Assembly (NCBI RefSeq): GCF_014267175.1
Contig: NZ_JACMTR010000002.1
Span: 2,159,001-2,223,000, forward strand
Direction: 5' to 3'
Source: Pseudonocardia sp. C8
Lineage (GTDB): Bacteria > Actinomycetota > Actinomycetes > Mycobacteriales > Pseudonocardiaceae
DNA: 64,000 nt
Part shown: positions 1-8,974 of the stretch, in pieces
How the letters are laid out: every line of letters begins with the position of its first letter
Position numbering within the stretch: position 1 is the first letter of the stretch
Position numbers and translations under genes: made by a program
Notes under the pieces: model-generated
Told to the model about the DNA's origin: nothing
Databases searched by the model: none
The model's input: only the letters and a program-made list of their open reading frames with translations

Positions 1-591
1 GCGCACGTCGTCCTGCCCGGCGATCGCCTCCTCCAGCTGCGCGGAGTGATCCGACCATGCCGCCTCCTCGGCGAGCTTGGCCCGCGCGACCACCGGTGTC
101 AGCGGCCGTGCCACCAGCACGATCAGGCCGGCGACCAGCGGGAACGCGAGCCAGGCCGGCCAGAACACCAGCCCGGCGACGACCCAGGCGAGCACCGAGC
201 GCAGCAGCGCGCGGCCGGTCTCCCAGCCGATCCGCCGGAACAGCGTGGCGAGCTGGCGGGAGTCGTCGTCGACCCGGTCGAGCAGCTCACCGACCGCCTG
301 GTCCTCCAGGCGGGGGAGCGGCTGGGCCAGTGCCGCGTCCAGCAGGTCGGCCCGCAGCCGCCCCTCGGCGCGGCTCACGACCCCGGCGAACAGCAGCCGG
401 CCGAGGGTGTCGAGCGCCGCCGCGCCGAGCAGCAGCGCCCCGAGCACCGCGACCAGCGCCGGCGACGGCCCCACCGCGACCCGGCCGGCAACGGTCGCGG
501 CGACCGCCTCCGCGACCGCGGCGACCACGGCCGCGGTGACCGCGACGGACGACGCCGCCCCGCTCAACCGCCGCCACGACAGCGCGCGCAC
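1..591 (-). CDS. ABC exporter, N-terminal membrane part (cut by window edge)
   Basis: The first 197 codons of a leftward gene whose rest lies outside the window. From a GTG at 591 the protein starts MRALSWRRL and shows hydrophobic segments at about residues 14-35, 43-65 and 135-165, followed by a helix ending LEEAIAGQDDVR. This is the membrane-domain pattern of type IV ABC exporters (permease and ATPase in one chain), in which the segment LLDRVDDDSRQLATLFRRI is the usual coupling-helix region. The ATPase domain is not visible, so substrate and partner cannot be named. The start is chosen because it is the first in-frame GTG after stops and gives a short basic N-terminus before the first membrane segment. 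Confidence 0.75.
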   Translation of the reverse strand, partial: MRALSWRRLSGAASSVAVTAAVVAAVAEAVAATVAGRVAVGPSPALVAVLGALLLGAAALDTLGRLLFAGVVSRAEGRLRADLLDAALAQPLPRLEDQAVGELLDRVDDDSRQLATLFRRIGWETGRALLRSVLAWVVAGLVFWPAWLAFPLVAGLIVLVARPLTPVVARAKLAEEAAWSDHSAQLEEAIAGQDDVR

Positions 592-711
592 GTCAGGACA
601 CCCCCGCAGGACCGGACCGGGAGGCACGGGATCTCCGGCGCCGGTCCGCGGGCGACGCTAGCCCCGGCCCCCGGCCGGAATCGCCCGGTTTTCCGCTGCG
701 GGCCGGCACCT

Positions 712-773
712 CACACCGGTTGACGGTGCGACACACCCGTTGCACGGGGTGTGCCGCGGCGCGAACGGGTGTG
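712..773. promoter_or_regulatory. Repeated CACACCSGTT motif upstream of the Rph-like gene
   Basis: Three copies of a 10-base motif lie in the 246-base spacer before the phosphotransferase gene: CACACCGGTT at 712-721, CACACCCGTT at 732-741 and its exact reverse complement AACGGGTGTG at 764-773. The last two form a perfect 10-base inverted repeat with a 22-base gap, and an inner repeat ACACCC...GGGTGT (733-752) is also present. This looks like a regulator binding region. I do not see the 19-base rifamycin-associated element known upstream of some actinomycete rifamycin-inactivating genes. Confidence 0.45.
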
Positions 774-837
774 ACGACGAGGGGGCCTCTATTTCATCAA
801 GCGTTGAGTTCTGGGGGGTGCGGCGCTACCGTGAGCC

Positions 838-3447
838 ATGGACACGGCATTCGTCACCGGACTGGACCGGGTGGACCCGGCCGACCTCGCCGCGGCCGGT
901 GGTAAGGCCGCCAACCTCGCCGAGCTGATCGGGGCCGGGTTCCGGGTGCCGGACGGCTTCTGCCTCGGCACCGCCGCCTACGCCCGGGCCGCGACGGCGG
1001 CCGGCCTCGGCACCGGCCCGGACGCCGCGGTCGCCGGGGACGCGCTGCGTGCGGTCACCGTGGCCGAGGAGATCGCCCGGGAGGTCCGCGCCGCCTACGC
1101 CGCGCTCGGCCCGGACGTGCCGGTCGCGGTCCGGTCCTCGGCGACCGCGGAGGACCTGCCCACCGCGAGCTTCGCCGGGCAGCAGGACACCTACCTCAAC
1201 GTCGTCGGGCCGGGCGCGCTGCTCGACGCGGTGCGCCGCTGCTGGGCGTCGCTGTGGACCGGGCGCGCCGTCGCCTACCGCGCCACCGCGGGCGTCGACC
1301 CCGGCGGCGTGCGGCTCGCCGTGGTCGTCCAGCGCATGGTGGACGCCGACGTCGCCGGCGTGCTGTTCACCGCGGACCCGGTGACCGGCCACCGGGGCCG
1401 CACCGTGATCGACGCCGCGCCCGGGCTGGGGGAGGCGGTCGTGTCCGGGGCGGTGAACCCGGACCGGATCGTCGTCGAACCGGACGGGGCGGTCGCCGAG
1501 TACCGGGTCGGCGACAAGGCGACGGCCGTGCGGGCCGTGGCCGGCGGCGGCGTCGAGCGGACGGCGGTGCCGGCCGGCGGCGACCGCTGCCTGTCCGCGG
1601 CCCGGATCGCCGAGCTCGTCGCCCTCGGCCGGCAGGTGGAGGCGCATTTCGGCGCCCCGCAGGACCTGGAGTGGGCGTTCGACACCTCGGGGACGTTGTG
1701 GCTGCTGCAGGCCCGGCCGATCACCACGCTGTACCCGCTGCCCGCCCCGGCCGCACCGGGCCTGCGGGCCTACCTGTGCGTGAGCCTGGCCCAGGGACTG
1801 ACCCGGCCGATCACCCCGATGGGGATCTCCGCGTTCCGGGTGATCGCCGCGCGGGCCGCGCGGGAGGCGTTCCGGGCCCCGGTGGCCGACCCGCTGGCCG
1901 GGCCCGCCGCGTTCGCCACCGCCGGTGGCCGGGTGTTCGCCGACATCACGCCGGTGCTGCACAGCCCCGGCGGGAGCCGGCTCGCCCCGGCGCTGCTGGA
2001 CGTGATGGAGGCCCGCTCGGCGGTCGTGCTGCGCGCGCTGTCGGCCCGCCCGGAACTGGCGCCGCGGGGCCGGTCCCCGGTGCCGTTCGTGCTGGGGGTG
2101 CTGCGCACGCTCGCGCACTTCCGGGCCCCGCTCGTGCTGCTCCGGGCGCTGGCGAGCCCGGAAGCCGGGCTGCGGCACGCGGAGCGGGTCGGGCGCCGGG
2201 TGCGGGTGCTGCGCCCGCTCGGGCCGGGCGCGCCCGCCCGGGACCGGCTCGACCACGCCGTCCGGCTGCTGGACGGGGTGTTCCCGATGATCCCGACGGT
2301 CGTCCCGGTGGCCGGGGCGGGCTTCGCCGGGCTCGGCGCGGCCCGGCTGCTGGCCGGTCCCGCACTCGACAGCGGCGCCGTCCACGACGTGCTGCGGTCG
2401 CTGCCGCACAACTGCACCACGGAGATGGACCTGCAGCTCTGGGCGGTGGCCGTGCGGGTGCGGGCCGACGCGGCCTCGGCCGCCGCGCTCGCCGGGCACC
2501 CGCCGGCGGAGCTGTCCGCGCGGTACCGGCGTGGTGAGCTGCCCGCGGTGCTCGCCCGCGAGCTCGACGCGTTCCTCGCCGAGCACGGGCACCGGGCCGT
2601 CGCCGAGATCGATCTCGGACTGCCGCGCTGGTCCGACGACCCGTCGCACCTGCTCGGCGCGCTGGCCAACTACCTGCGCGACGACGGGGGCGACCCGCCG
2701 GACGTCCGGTTCGCCCGCGGCGCCCGGGCCGCCGAGGCCGCCGTCGCCCGGGTCGTCGACCGGGTCCGGGAACGGTCGGCGTGGCGGGCCCGGCTCACCG
2801 CGCTCGCGCTGGACCGCACCCGCCGGCTGGCCGGGATGCGCGAGGAGCACAAGGACCTGCTCGTGCGGCTGCTCGCGGCCGCACGGGCCGAGCTGGCCGC
2901 GGTCGGCGCCGAGCTCGCGGACCGCGGGCTGCTCGACGACCCCACCGACGTGTTCTTCCTCGAGCTCGACGAGGCCGGGGCGGCGCTCGACGGCGTGGAC
3001 CACCGGGACCGGGTCCGCGCCCGGCGTGACGAGTACACCCGCGAGCTGGCGCGCCGGCACGTCCCCCGGGTGCTGCTCTCGGACGGCACCGAACCGGAGG
3101 CCGAACCGGGCACCGGGCCCGCGGGCGCGGACGGTGCGCTCACCGGCTCGCCCGCCTCGGCGGGCACGGTGACCGCGCCCGCCCGGGTGGTGCTGGCCCC
3201 GGACGGGGCGCACGTCGAGCCCGGCGAGATCCTCGTCTGCCCGTCCACCGACCCCGGCTGGACACCGCTGTTCCTCACCGCGGGCGGGCTGGTGATGGAG
3301 ATGGGCGGCTCGAACTCGCACGGCGCCGTGGTGGCCCGGGAGTACGGCATCCCCGCGGTGGTCGGGGTGGCCGGGGCCACGGAGCGGATCGCCAGCGGGG
3401 ACCTGCTGACCGTCGACGGCGGCGCCGGCCTGGTGCGCCGCGGCTGA
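838..3447 (+). CDS. rph: Rifamycin phosphotransferase-like PEP-utilising enzyme (Rph family)
   Basis: 869 residues, the usual Rph length (about 865). Three domains in the Rph order are visible: an N-terminal PEP synthase-type ATP-grasp domain (GGKAANLAEL at about 20, VRSSATAEDLPTASFAGQQ at about 98-117), a central substrate domain beginning near residue 310 (SLAQGLTRPITPMG), and a C-terminal swivelling phosphohistidine domain with GGSNSHGAVVAREYGIP, where His828 is the expected phosphocarrier. The family transfers the beta phosphate of ATP to the ansa-chain hydroxyl of rifampicin, giving AMP and phosphate. Related enzymes with the same layout have unknown substrates, so rifamycin as substrate is inferred. 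The gene stands alone behind a spacer with repeated CACACC motifs. Confidence 0.75.
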   Translation: MDTAFVTGLDRVDPADLAAAGGKAANLAELIGAGFRVPDGFCLGTAAYARAATAAGLGTGPDAAVAGDALRAVTVAEEIAREVRAAYAALGPDVPVAVRSSATAEDLPTASFAGQQDTYLNVVGPGALLDAVRRCWASLWTGRAVAYRATAGVDPGGVRLAVVVQRMVDADVAGVLFTADPVTGHRGRTVIDAAPGLGEAVVSGAVNPDRIVVEPDGAVAEYRVGDKATAVRAVAGGGVERTAVPAGGDRCLSAARIAELVALGRQVEAHFGAPQDLEWAFDTSGTLWLLQARPITTLYPLPAPAAPGLRAYLCVSLAQGLTRPITPMGISAFRVIAARAAREAFRAPVADPLAGPAAFATAGGRVFADITPVLHSPGGSRLAPALLDVMEARSAVVLRALSARPELAPRGRSPVPFVLGVLRTLAHFRAPLVLLRALASPEAGLRHAERVGRRVRVLRPLGPGAPARDRLDHAVRLLDGVFPMIPTVVPVAGAGFAGLGAARLLAGPALDSGAVHDVLRSLPHNCTTEMDLQLWAVAVRVRADAASAAALAGHPPAELSARYRRGELPAVLARELDAFLAEHGHRAVAEIDLGLPRWSDDPSHLLGALANYLRDDGGDPPDVRFARGARAAEAAVARVVDRVRERSAWRARLTALALDRTRRLAGMREEHKDLLVRLLAAARAELAAVGAELADRGLLDDPTDVFFLELDEAGAALDGVDHRDRVRARRDEYTRELARRHVPRVLLSDGTEPEAEPGTGPAGADGALTGSPASAGTVTAPARVVLAPDGAHVEPGEILVCPSTDPGWTPLFLTAGGLVMEMGGSNSHGAVVAREYGIPAVVGVAGATERIASGDLLTVDGGAGLVRRG

Positions 3448-3600
3448 ACCGGGACGATGGACCCCGCCCGGGCGCCCCCACACGGAGAGGCGCCGCGGGC
3501 GCGGGCATCCCCGACCCTAGGAACCCCGGGCGGTCCGGTCCACGCCGCTCACCGACGCTGCCCGGACACGGCAGCGGCCCGGGTGCCGCGGCTTCCGGGA

Positions 3601-4779
3601 TCACCCCGTCGTCGCGCAGCGCGGCTCCTGGAGGGCCCCGCAGACCGGTCGTCCCCGCCGGTACACCGCCCGGACCTGCAGCTCCCCGGTCAGGACCACC
3701 AGGTCGGCGCGGCGCCCCGGTTCGAGGGCCCCGACGTCGTCGAGCCCCAGGGTGGACGCCGGCGTCGAGGACGTCAGCGCGACCGCGCGCTCCAGGCCCG
3801 TCGCCCGGTCCGGCGCGTTCGCCACGATCCGCCGGAACAGCGCGTCCCCGGTCGCGGTGCTGCCCGCGATCGAGCCCCGGCCGGCGAGCCGGGCCACCCC
3901 GCCGGCCACCCGGACGTCGAGCCCGCCGAGCCGGTAGCACCCGTCCGGCATCCCGGCGGCGACCATGGCGTCGGTGACCGCCGCGACCCGCCCCGGTCCG
4001 GCCGTCGCGAGCACCAGGTCCCACAGGGCGGGGTGCACGTGCAGGCCGTCGGTGACCAGCTCGACGGTGACCCGCGGGTCGCCGAGCAGCGCGGCCGCCG
4101 GGCCGGGTTCGCGGTGGTGCAGCGGCGCCATCGCGTTGAACAGGTGGGTCCCGACCCGTGCCCCGGCCTCGATCGCCTCGACGACCGCGGCGTAGCCGGC
4201 GTCGGTGTGCCCGACGGCGGCCAGCGCCCCGGCCGCGGTGACCCGCCGGATCGCGTCGAGCCCGCCGTGCCGTTCCGGGGCCAGCGTGACCATCCGGACC
4301 ACGCCGGTGCGCAGCAGCGGGTCCAGCTCGGCGGGGTCCGGGTCGCGCAGCAGCGCGGGGTCGTGCGCGCCGCAGCGGCCCGCCGCCAGCCACGGCCCCT
4401 CCAGGTGCACGCCGGCCAGGTCGCCGTCGGCGACCAGCTCGGCGAGCGCGTCCACGGCGCGGCGCAGGTCCGCAGGCCCTGCCGTGACCAGCGACGCGAG
4501 CGTCGTGGTGGTGCCGTGGGCCCGGTGGAACTCGACCGCGCGCCGCGCCTCGGCCGGGTCCCCGGTGGTGTAGGCGGCGCCGCCGCCCCCGTGCACGTGC
4601 TGGTCGACGAACCCGGGGACGACGACCGCGGCGCCCAGCTCGACGTCCGCGGCGCGGGCCGGGCGCCCGGTCCCGGTCGCCGTGATCCGCTCGCCGGTCA
4701 CCTCGACCCAGCCCGGCCCGCAGGAGCCGGGCAGCACGACGGTGTCCGCCGCGAGCAGCGTGCCGCCGGCTCCGGTCAC
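3601..4779 (-). CDS. nagA: N-acetylglucosamine-6-phosphate deacetylase
   Basis: 392 residues, typical of NagA. It removes acetate from GlcNAc-6-phosphate to give glucosamine-6-phosphate. Visible amidohydrolase features are the metal site GFVDQHVHGGGG at about residue 58, the catalytic-barrel segment VHLEGPWLA at about 123, VGHTDAGY at about 190, THLFNAM at about 212 and VTDAM at about 270. It is the last gene of a leftward four-gene operon; its GTG start (4779) overlaps the stop of the SIS gene in a GTGA, which implies translational coupling. The order porter, kinase, SIS enzyme, NagA makes a full route from free GlcNAc to the fructose-6-phosphate level. Confidence 0.92.
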   Translation of the reverse strand: MTGAGGTLLAADTVVLPGSCGPGWVEVTGERITATGTGRPARAADVELGAAVVVPGFVDQHVHGGGGAAYTTGDPAEARRAVEFHRAHGTTTTLASLVTAGPADLRRAVDALAELVADGDLAGVHLEGPWLAAGRCGAHDPALLRDPDPAELDPLLRTGVVRMVTLAPERHGGLDAIRRVTAAGALAAVGHTDAGYAAVVEAIEAGARVGTHLFNAMAPLHHREPGPAAALLGDPRVTVELVTDGLHVHPALWDLVLATAGPGRVAAVTDAMVAAGMPDGCYRLGGLDVRVAGGVARLAGRGSIAGSTATGDALFRRIVANAPDRATGLERAVALTSSTPASTLGLDDVGALEPGRRADLVVLTGELQVRAVYRRGRPVCGALQEPRCATTG

Positions 4780-5819
4780 ATCGTCTCCGTGACCTTGCGG
4801 AGCCCCCGCGGCGCGTCCGGGTCACCGCCGCGGTCCACGGCGACGTGCCGCGCGAGCAGCTGGAACGGCAGGATCTCCAGCAGCGGCGCGAGCGGCTCGT
4901 CCACCTGCGGCAGCGGCAGCGTGGTACCGGGACGGCCGACGGTCAGCACGTCCGCGTCCCGCTCGGCCAGCGCGTCGAGCACGGGGGAGAACGCGTCGCC
5001 CCCGGCCCCGGCGGACATCACGGCCAGCACCGGTACCCGGGGTTCGACCATGGCCAGCGGCCCGTGCAGCAGGTCGGCGCCGGAGAACGCCTGCGCCGAG
5101 ACGTACGCCGTCTCCATCAGCTTCAACGCCGCCTCCCGGGCAGTGGGGTAGGAGTACCCGCGGCCGGAGGTGATCATACGGTCGGCGAACCGGTACCGGA
5201 CGGCGATCCCGGCGACCTCGGCGTCCCGCGCCAGCACCTCCTCGGCACGGTCGGGCAGCCCGCCGACCTCGCCGGTCCCGCCCCGCACCCGGTCGAGCAG
5301 CAGGTACAGCGCCAGCAGCTGGGCGGTGTAGGACTTGGTCGCCGCCACCGCGCGTTCCGGCCCGGCGAGCACGTCGACGTGCGCGTGCGCCGCCCCGGCC
5401 AGCGCCGACGACGCGTTGTTGGTGACGGCGACGGTGAGCGCGCCGCCGGCACGGGCCACCTCCAGCGTGCGCAGCAGGTCCGGGGACCCACCCGACTGGC
5501 TGATCGCGACCATCAGCACGCCGGTCAGGTCCGGCCGGGCGCCGTAGGCGGTGTACGTCGACGGGGAGACCAGCCCGACCGGCATCCCGAGGGTGATCTC
5601 CATGAGGTACTTCGCGTACAGCGCGGCGTGGTCGCTGGTGCCCCGGGCGGCGAGCAGCGCGAACCGCGGTGCGCGGCGGCGGATCAGTGCCGCCGCCGCG
5701 TCCAGGCCCGAGCTGCCGTCCGGCCCGGCCTCTGCGAGCAGCCGCCGCCACACGGCGGGCTGCTCGGCCGTCTCGGCCGCCATCAGGGCTCCGGCCGGGG
5801 TGGTCGGTGTCGTGGTCAC
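4776..5819 (-). CDS. SIS-domain glucosamine-6-phosphate deaminase/isomerase-like enzyme
   Basis: 347 residues with two sugar isomerase (SIS) domains, about 35-165 and 200-330. Sugar-phosphate-binding patterns ARGTSDHAA (about 55) and ISQSGGSPD (about 100) are typical of the isomerase half of GlmS and of NagB-II/AgaS. There is no N-terminal glutaminase domain, so it is not a GlmS. The likely reaction is deamination and isomerisation of glucosamine-6-phosphate to fructose-6-phosphate, the step after NagA, and no classical NagB is present here. The GTG at 5819 overlaps the kinase stop (GTGA), and in-frame codons upstream lie inside the kinase gene, which fixes the start. Confidence 0.82.
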   Translation of the reverse strand: MTTTPTTPAGALMAAETAEQPAVWRRLLAEAGPDGSSGLDAAAALIRRRAPRFALLAARGTSDHAALYAKYLMEITLGMPVGLVSPSTYTAYGARPDLTGVLMVAISQSGGSPDLLRTLEVARAGGALTVAVTNNASSALAGAAHAHVDVLAGPERAVAATKSYTAQLLALYLLLDRVRGGTGEVGGLPDRAEEVLARDAEVAGIAVRYRFADRMITSGRGYSYPTAREAALKLMETAYVSAQAFSGADLLHGPLAMVEPRVPVLAVMSAGAGGDAFSPVLDALAERDADVLTVGRPGTTLPLPQVDEPLAPLLEILPFQLLARHVAVDRGGDPDAPRGLRKVTETM

Positions 5820-6733
5820 GGGGTCTCCTCCAGGGACGGGACGGCGCCGGCCGGGGTGTGCGGCGCGTCGGTGAGCGCGCGCGCCAGGTGCAGCGCGCCG
5901 AGGACCGGGTCGGCGCGCAGCACGTGCAGCGGCACGCCGGGCAGCCGGTCGCGGACGAGGTCCTGCACGGCGGGTCGGTGCACGACGAACCCGCCGCCGA
6001 GCACGACCGGGCCGGTCAGGTGGAGCCGGTCCAGCACGCAGCGGGCGAGCCCGGCCAGCGCGTCGGCGGCGCGGGCGAGGATCGCGTCGGCGGCCGGGTC
6101 GGTGCCGGCCAGCTCGGCGACGGCGGCGGAGCGCGCCGCCCAGTAGCGGCGGTCCGGGCGGCCGTAGACGTGGTCGAGCAGCTCGTCGCTGCCGTCGAGC
6201 CCGCAGCTCGCGAGGACGGCGCCGGTGACGGCATCGCGGGGCAGCCCGCGGTCGTGCCGGGCCAGCGCGTGCCGGACCGCCTCGCGGGCCACCCACCACC
6301 CGCTGCCCTCGTCACCGAGCAGGTAGCCCCATCCGCCGGCCCGGAACTGGGCGCCGTCGCGGCGCCGCCCCCAGGCCACCGACCCGGTGCCGGAGATCAG
6401 CGCGACGCCCTCGTCGAGCCCCTCGGCGGCGAGCAGGAGCTGGGTGTCGTGCACGACCAGCACCCGGGCGTTCGGCACCCGCTGCGCCAGCAGCGCGGTC
6501 AGCCGGGCGACGGTGGCCGGCGAGTCGGCACCGGCCGCGCCGGCGCACACCGCGGACACCCCGGTCAGGTCGCCGAGCCCGGCCAGGACCGCGTCCAGCT
6601 GGCGGCCGGCCTCCGCGTCACCGACCGAGGCCAGGTTGGCGCTGCCGGTCTCGCACTCCCGGCGCGCCCCGCCGGCGCAGCGGACCGCCCTGGTCTTGGA
6701 GCCGCCGATGTCGAGGCCCAGCAGGTCGCTCAC
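5816..6733 (-). CDS. N-acetylglucosamine kinase, BadF/BadG/NAGK family
   Basis: 305 residues. The ASKHA kinase phosphate-1 motif LDIGGSKTRAV sits at residues 6-16, CAGAAGAD at about 65, and the phosphate-2 segment ISGTGSVAWGRR at about 113, followed by GWGYLLGDEGSG. This is the layout of the eukaryotic-type NAGK/BadF family, which phosphorylates free GlcNAc with ATP. Its place between a proton-coupled sugar porter and NagA supports GlcNAc as substrate; other amino sugars cannot be excluded. GTGA overlaps join it to both neighbours. Confidence 0.8.
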   Translation of the reverse strand: MSDLLGLDIGGSKTRAVRCAGGARRECETGSANLASVGDAEAGRQLDAVLAGLGDLTGVSAVCAGAAGADSPATVARLTALLAQRVPNARVLVVHDTQLLLAAEGLDEGVALISGTGSVAWGRRRDGAQFRAGGWGYLLGDEGSGWWVAREAVRHALARHDRGLPRDAVTGAVLASCGLDGSDELLDHVYGRPDRRYWAARSAAVAELAGTDPAADAILARAADALAGLARCVLDRLHLTGPVVLGGGFVVHRPAVQDLVRDRLPGVPLHVLRADPVLGALHLARALTDAPHTPAGAVPSLEETP

Positions 6734-8115
6734 GACTCCACCGACTTCTGCGGGGCCGCCCAGGTGCCGCCGTTCTCCCAGTAGCCGCGGATCTCCTCCA
6801 GCTCGCGGCCGCGGGTCTCCGGCGCGAGGCGGTGCACGAACACCAGGGCGAGCAGTGCGAGCACCCCGAACACCACGAACGTGCCGGCGCCGCCGAGCTC
6901 GGTGAGCATGGTGAGGAAGAACGCCGCGACCACCGCGTTGGCGACCAGGTCGGCGGTGAGCATGGTGCTCGCGCCGAGCGAGCGCAGCCGGGACGGGAAG
7001 GCCTCACCGGCGTAGACCCAGACCAGCGAGCCGAAGCCGAACGTGAACCCGACGGTGAACAGCACCAGCCCGAGGAACCCGAGCACGGACCCGCCACCGG
7101 TCGCGAACACCACGACCAGCAGCAGGTTCGCCACGACCATGATCCCGATGCCGCCGAGCAGCACCGGCCGCCGTCCCATCCGGTCCACCGTCACCAACGA
7201 GCCGAGGACCGCGACCAGCCCGGCGACCTGGACCAGCGCGGGCAGCCCGAGCAGGGCGGCGTTGCCGGTGAAGCCCATCGCCTCGAAGATCCGCGGCGAG
7301 TAGTAGACGATCGCGTTGATACCGGTGATCTGGATGAAGAAGCCGAGCCCGAGCACGAACAGGGTGGCCCGCAGGTAGGGACGGCGCAGCATCTCCCGCC
7401 AGGCCCCGCGCCGGGTGGTCTCCCCGGACTCGGTGGTGATCTCGGCGAGGTGCGCGTCGACGTCGGTGCCCGGCTCGAGGCGCTCGAGCACGGCGCGCGC
7501 GTCGGCGATCCGCCCGCGCATCGCGTACCAGCGGGCGGTGTCGGGCAGCCGGGCGATCATCACGGTGACGAGCACGGCCGGCACCGCGGCGAGTCCGAGC
7601 ATCCAGCGCCAGCTGCCGGTCCCGGCGAGCGCCCAGGCGACGAGGTAGCCCGCGATGATCCCGACCACGGTGGCCACCTGGTAGAGCACGAGCATCGCCC
7701 CGCGGATCTTGGCGGGTGACGACTCGGCCACGAACACCGGCGCGACCACGATCGACACGCCGATCGTCACGCCGAGCAGCAGGCGCGAGACCAGCAGCAT
7801 CGGCACCGACCACGCCAGCGCCGAGAGCAGCGAGAACAGTCCGAACCCGACGGCGACCGCGATCATGGCCGGCTTCCGGCCGATCCGGTTGGCCAGCGAC
7901 CCGCCGCCGATCGCGCCGAGGATCTGGCCGATCACGACGACCGTCGCGACCTGCTCCTGCTGCTGCGTGCTCAGCCCGAACTCGTCGGTCATGAACAGCA
8001 GCGCACCGGCGATGTTCGACTGGTCGTAGCCGTAGATCACGCCCACGGTCGCGGCGGACGCCGCGACCAGTACGCCGAGCCTCGATGCTCCGCGCAGTTC
8101 CTGAAGGAATCCCAC
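6730..8115 (-). CDS. MFS sugar porter, probably for N-acetylglucosamine
   Basis: 461 residues, about 12 membrane segments. Sugar-porter family signatures are clear: GYDQSNIAGALLF in helix 1, NRIGRKPAM between helices 2 and 3, the PDTARW loop after helix 6, and DRMGRRPVL between helices 8 and 9. The GTG at 8115 is preferred over upstream codons because a GGAGAG ribosome site lies just before it and upstream codons would run through the operator sites. It is the first gene of the operon, so GlcNAc probably enters unphosphorylated, rather than by the PTS used in Streptomyces, which explains the need for the kinase. Confidence 0.82.
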   Translation of the reverse strand: MGFLQELRGASRLGVLVAASAATVGVIYGYDQSNIAGALLFMTDEFGLSTQQQEQVATVVVIGQILGAIGGGSLANRIGRKPAMIAVAVGFGLFSLLSALAWSVPMLLVSRLLLGVTIGVSIVVAPVFVAESSPAKIRGAMLVLYQVATVVGIIAGYLVAWALAGTGSWRWMLGLAAVPAVLVTVMIARLPDTARWYAMRGRIADARAVLERLEPGTDVDAHLAEITTESGETTRRGAWREMLRRPYLRATLFVLGLGFFIQITGINAIVYYSPRIFEAMGFTGNAALLGLPALVQVAGLVAVLGSLVTVDRMGRRPVLLGGIGIMVVANLLLVVVFATGGGSVLGFLGLVLFTVGFTFGFGSLVWVYAGEAFPSRLRSLGASTMLTADLVANAVVAAFFLTMLTELGGAGTFVVFGVLALLALVFVHRLAPETRGRELEEIRGYWENGGTWAAPQKSVES

Positions 8116-8133
8116 TGTCCCGCTCTCTCCGTA

Positions 8134-8180
8134 GATTGATGTAGACCAATCAGTGTGTGGTAGGTTGGCATAGACCAATC
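8134..8180. promoter_or_regulatory. Two DasR (dre)-like operators in the nag/GntR divergent promoter
   Basis: Two 18-base half-palindromic sites sit 29 bases apart: GATTGATGTAGACCAATC at 8134-8151 and GGTTGGCATAGACCAATC at 8163-8180. Both share TAGACCAATC and resemble the known DasR site core TGGTCTAGACCA. They lie between the porter start (8115) and the GntR start (8194), so they should let one regulator control both directions, including itself. The second site ends just before the GGGAGG ribosome site of the regulator. Confidence 0.72.
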
Positions 8181-8193
8181 AGGGAGGTCAAGG

Positions 8194-8910
8194 GTGGAGT
8201 TGCGGTCCGGCGTACGGGTGCCGAAGTACTGGACGGTCAAGCAGGCGCTGCTCGACCAGGTCGCCGCGGGCCGGCCCGGCACCGCGCTGCCCACCGAGCG
8301 GGAGCTGGCCGAACGGTTCGCGACCTCGCGGACCACGGTGCGGCAGGCGATCACCGAGCTGGTCACCGAGGGCCGGCTGCACCGGACGCAGGGCAGCGGC
8401 ACCTACATCGCCGAGCCGCAGCGGGTCGAGGTGCAGCAGCTCACCTCGTTCACCGAGGACCTCGGGCCGGACCGGGTCGCGGACCGGATCCTCGACGTGC
8501 GCACCGAACCGGCCGACGCGGACACGGCAGGCGCGCTCGGCGTCACCGCCGGCGAGACGCTGCACGTCGTCGAGCGGGTGCGGCTGGTCGACGGGGCACC
8601 GCTGGCGGTGGAGACCGCCCGGCTCGCCGGAGACCTGCCCGGACTGGCCGCCGAGCTCGCGGAGCGGGGCTCGCTCTACGCGACCCTGCGTGACGCCTAC
8701 GGCCGGGAGGTCGCGCAGGTGCGGGACTCGGTGCAGAGCCGGCTGGCCGACCCGGCCGAGGCGGAGCTGCTCGACGTCGAGACCGGACACCCGTTGCTGC
8801 TGGTCCGGCGGTTGAGCCATACCGCAGACGGCCGTCCGGTGGAGTGGACCCGGTCGGTGTACCGGGGGGACCGGTTCACGTTCGTCGCGAGCACCCACCG
8901 GGTGCGGTGA
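8194..8910 (+). CDS. GntR/UTRA-family regulator, DasR/NagR-like
   Basis: 238 residues. An N-terminal winged helix (about 8-75) carries the GntR pattern LPTERELAERFATSRTTVRQAI, and residues 90-230 form a UTRA ligand domain of the HutC subfamily (LTSFTEDL, then ETLHVVERVRLVDGAPLAVE). Members such as DasR and NagR/YvoA bind glucosamine-6-phosphate or GlcNAc-6-phosphate and are released from DNA. It is divergent to the GlcNAc operon, with two dre-like sites between. The GTG start has GGGAGG seven bases upstream. Confidence 0.85.
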   Translation: MELRSGVRVPKYWTVKQALLDQVAAGRPGTALPTERELAERFATSRTTVRQAITELVTEGRLHRTQGSGTYIAEPQRVEVQQLTSFTEDLGPDRVADRILDVRTEPADADTAGALGVTAGETLHVVERVRLVDGAPLAVETARLAGDLPGLAAELAERGSLYATLRDAYGREVAQVRDSVQSRLADPAEAELLDVETGHPLLLVRRLSHTADGRPVEWTRSVYRGDRFTFVASTHRVR

Positions 8911-8974
8911 GCGTCGGTCGTCGCCGGGCCCGGCGCGCGCCGTGACGGCCCGGGCACGGCGTGCCGCGGGAGCC

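Noticed and set aside
46..723. Rightward frames over the first 0.7 kb
   Set aside because: They are antisense to a clear ABC exporter membrane domain and have low-complexity translations.
712..837. Rifamycin-associated element upstream of the Rph-like gene
   Set aside because: I looked for the 19-base inverted element known from Streptomyces and did not find it; only CACACC-type motifs are present.
826..3483. 885-codon frame antisense to the Rph-like gene
   Set aside because: Shadow frame with arginine/glycine/histidine-rich translation; the sense frame has clear enzyme motifs.
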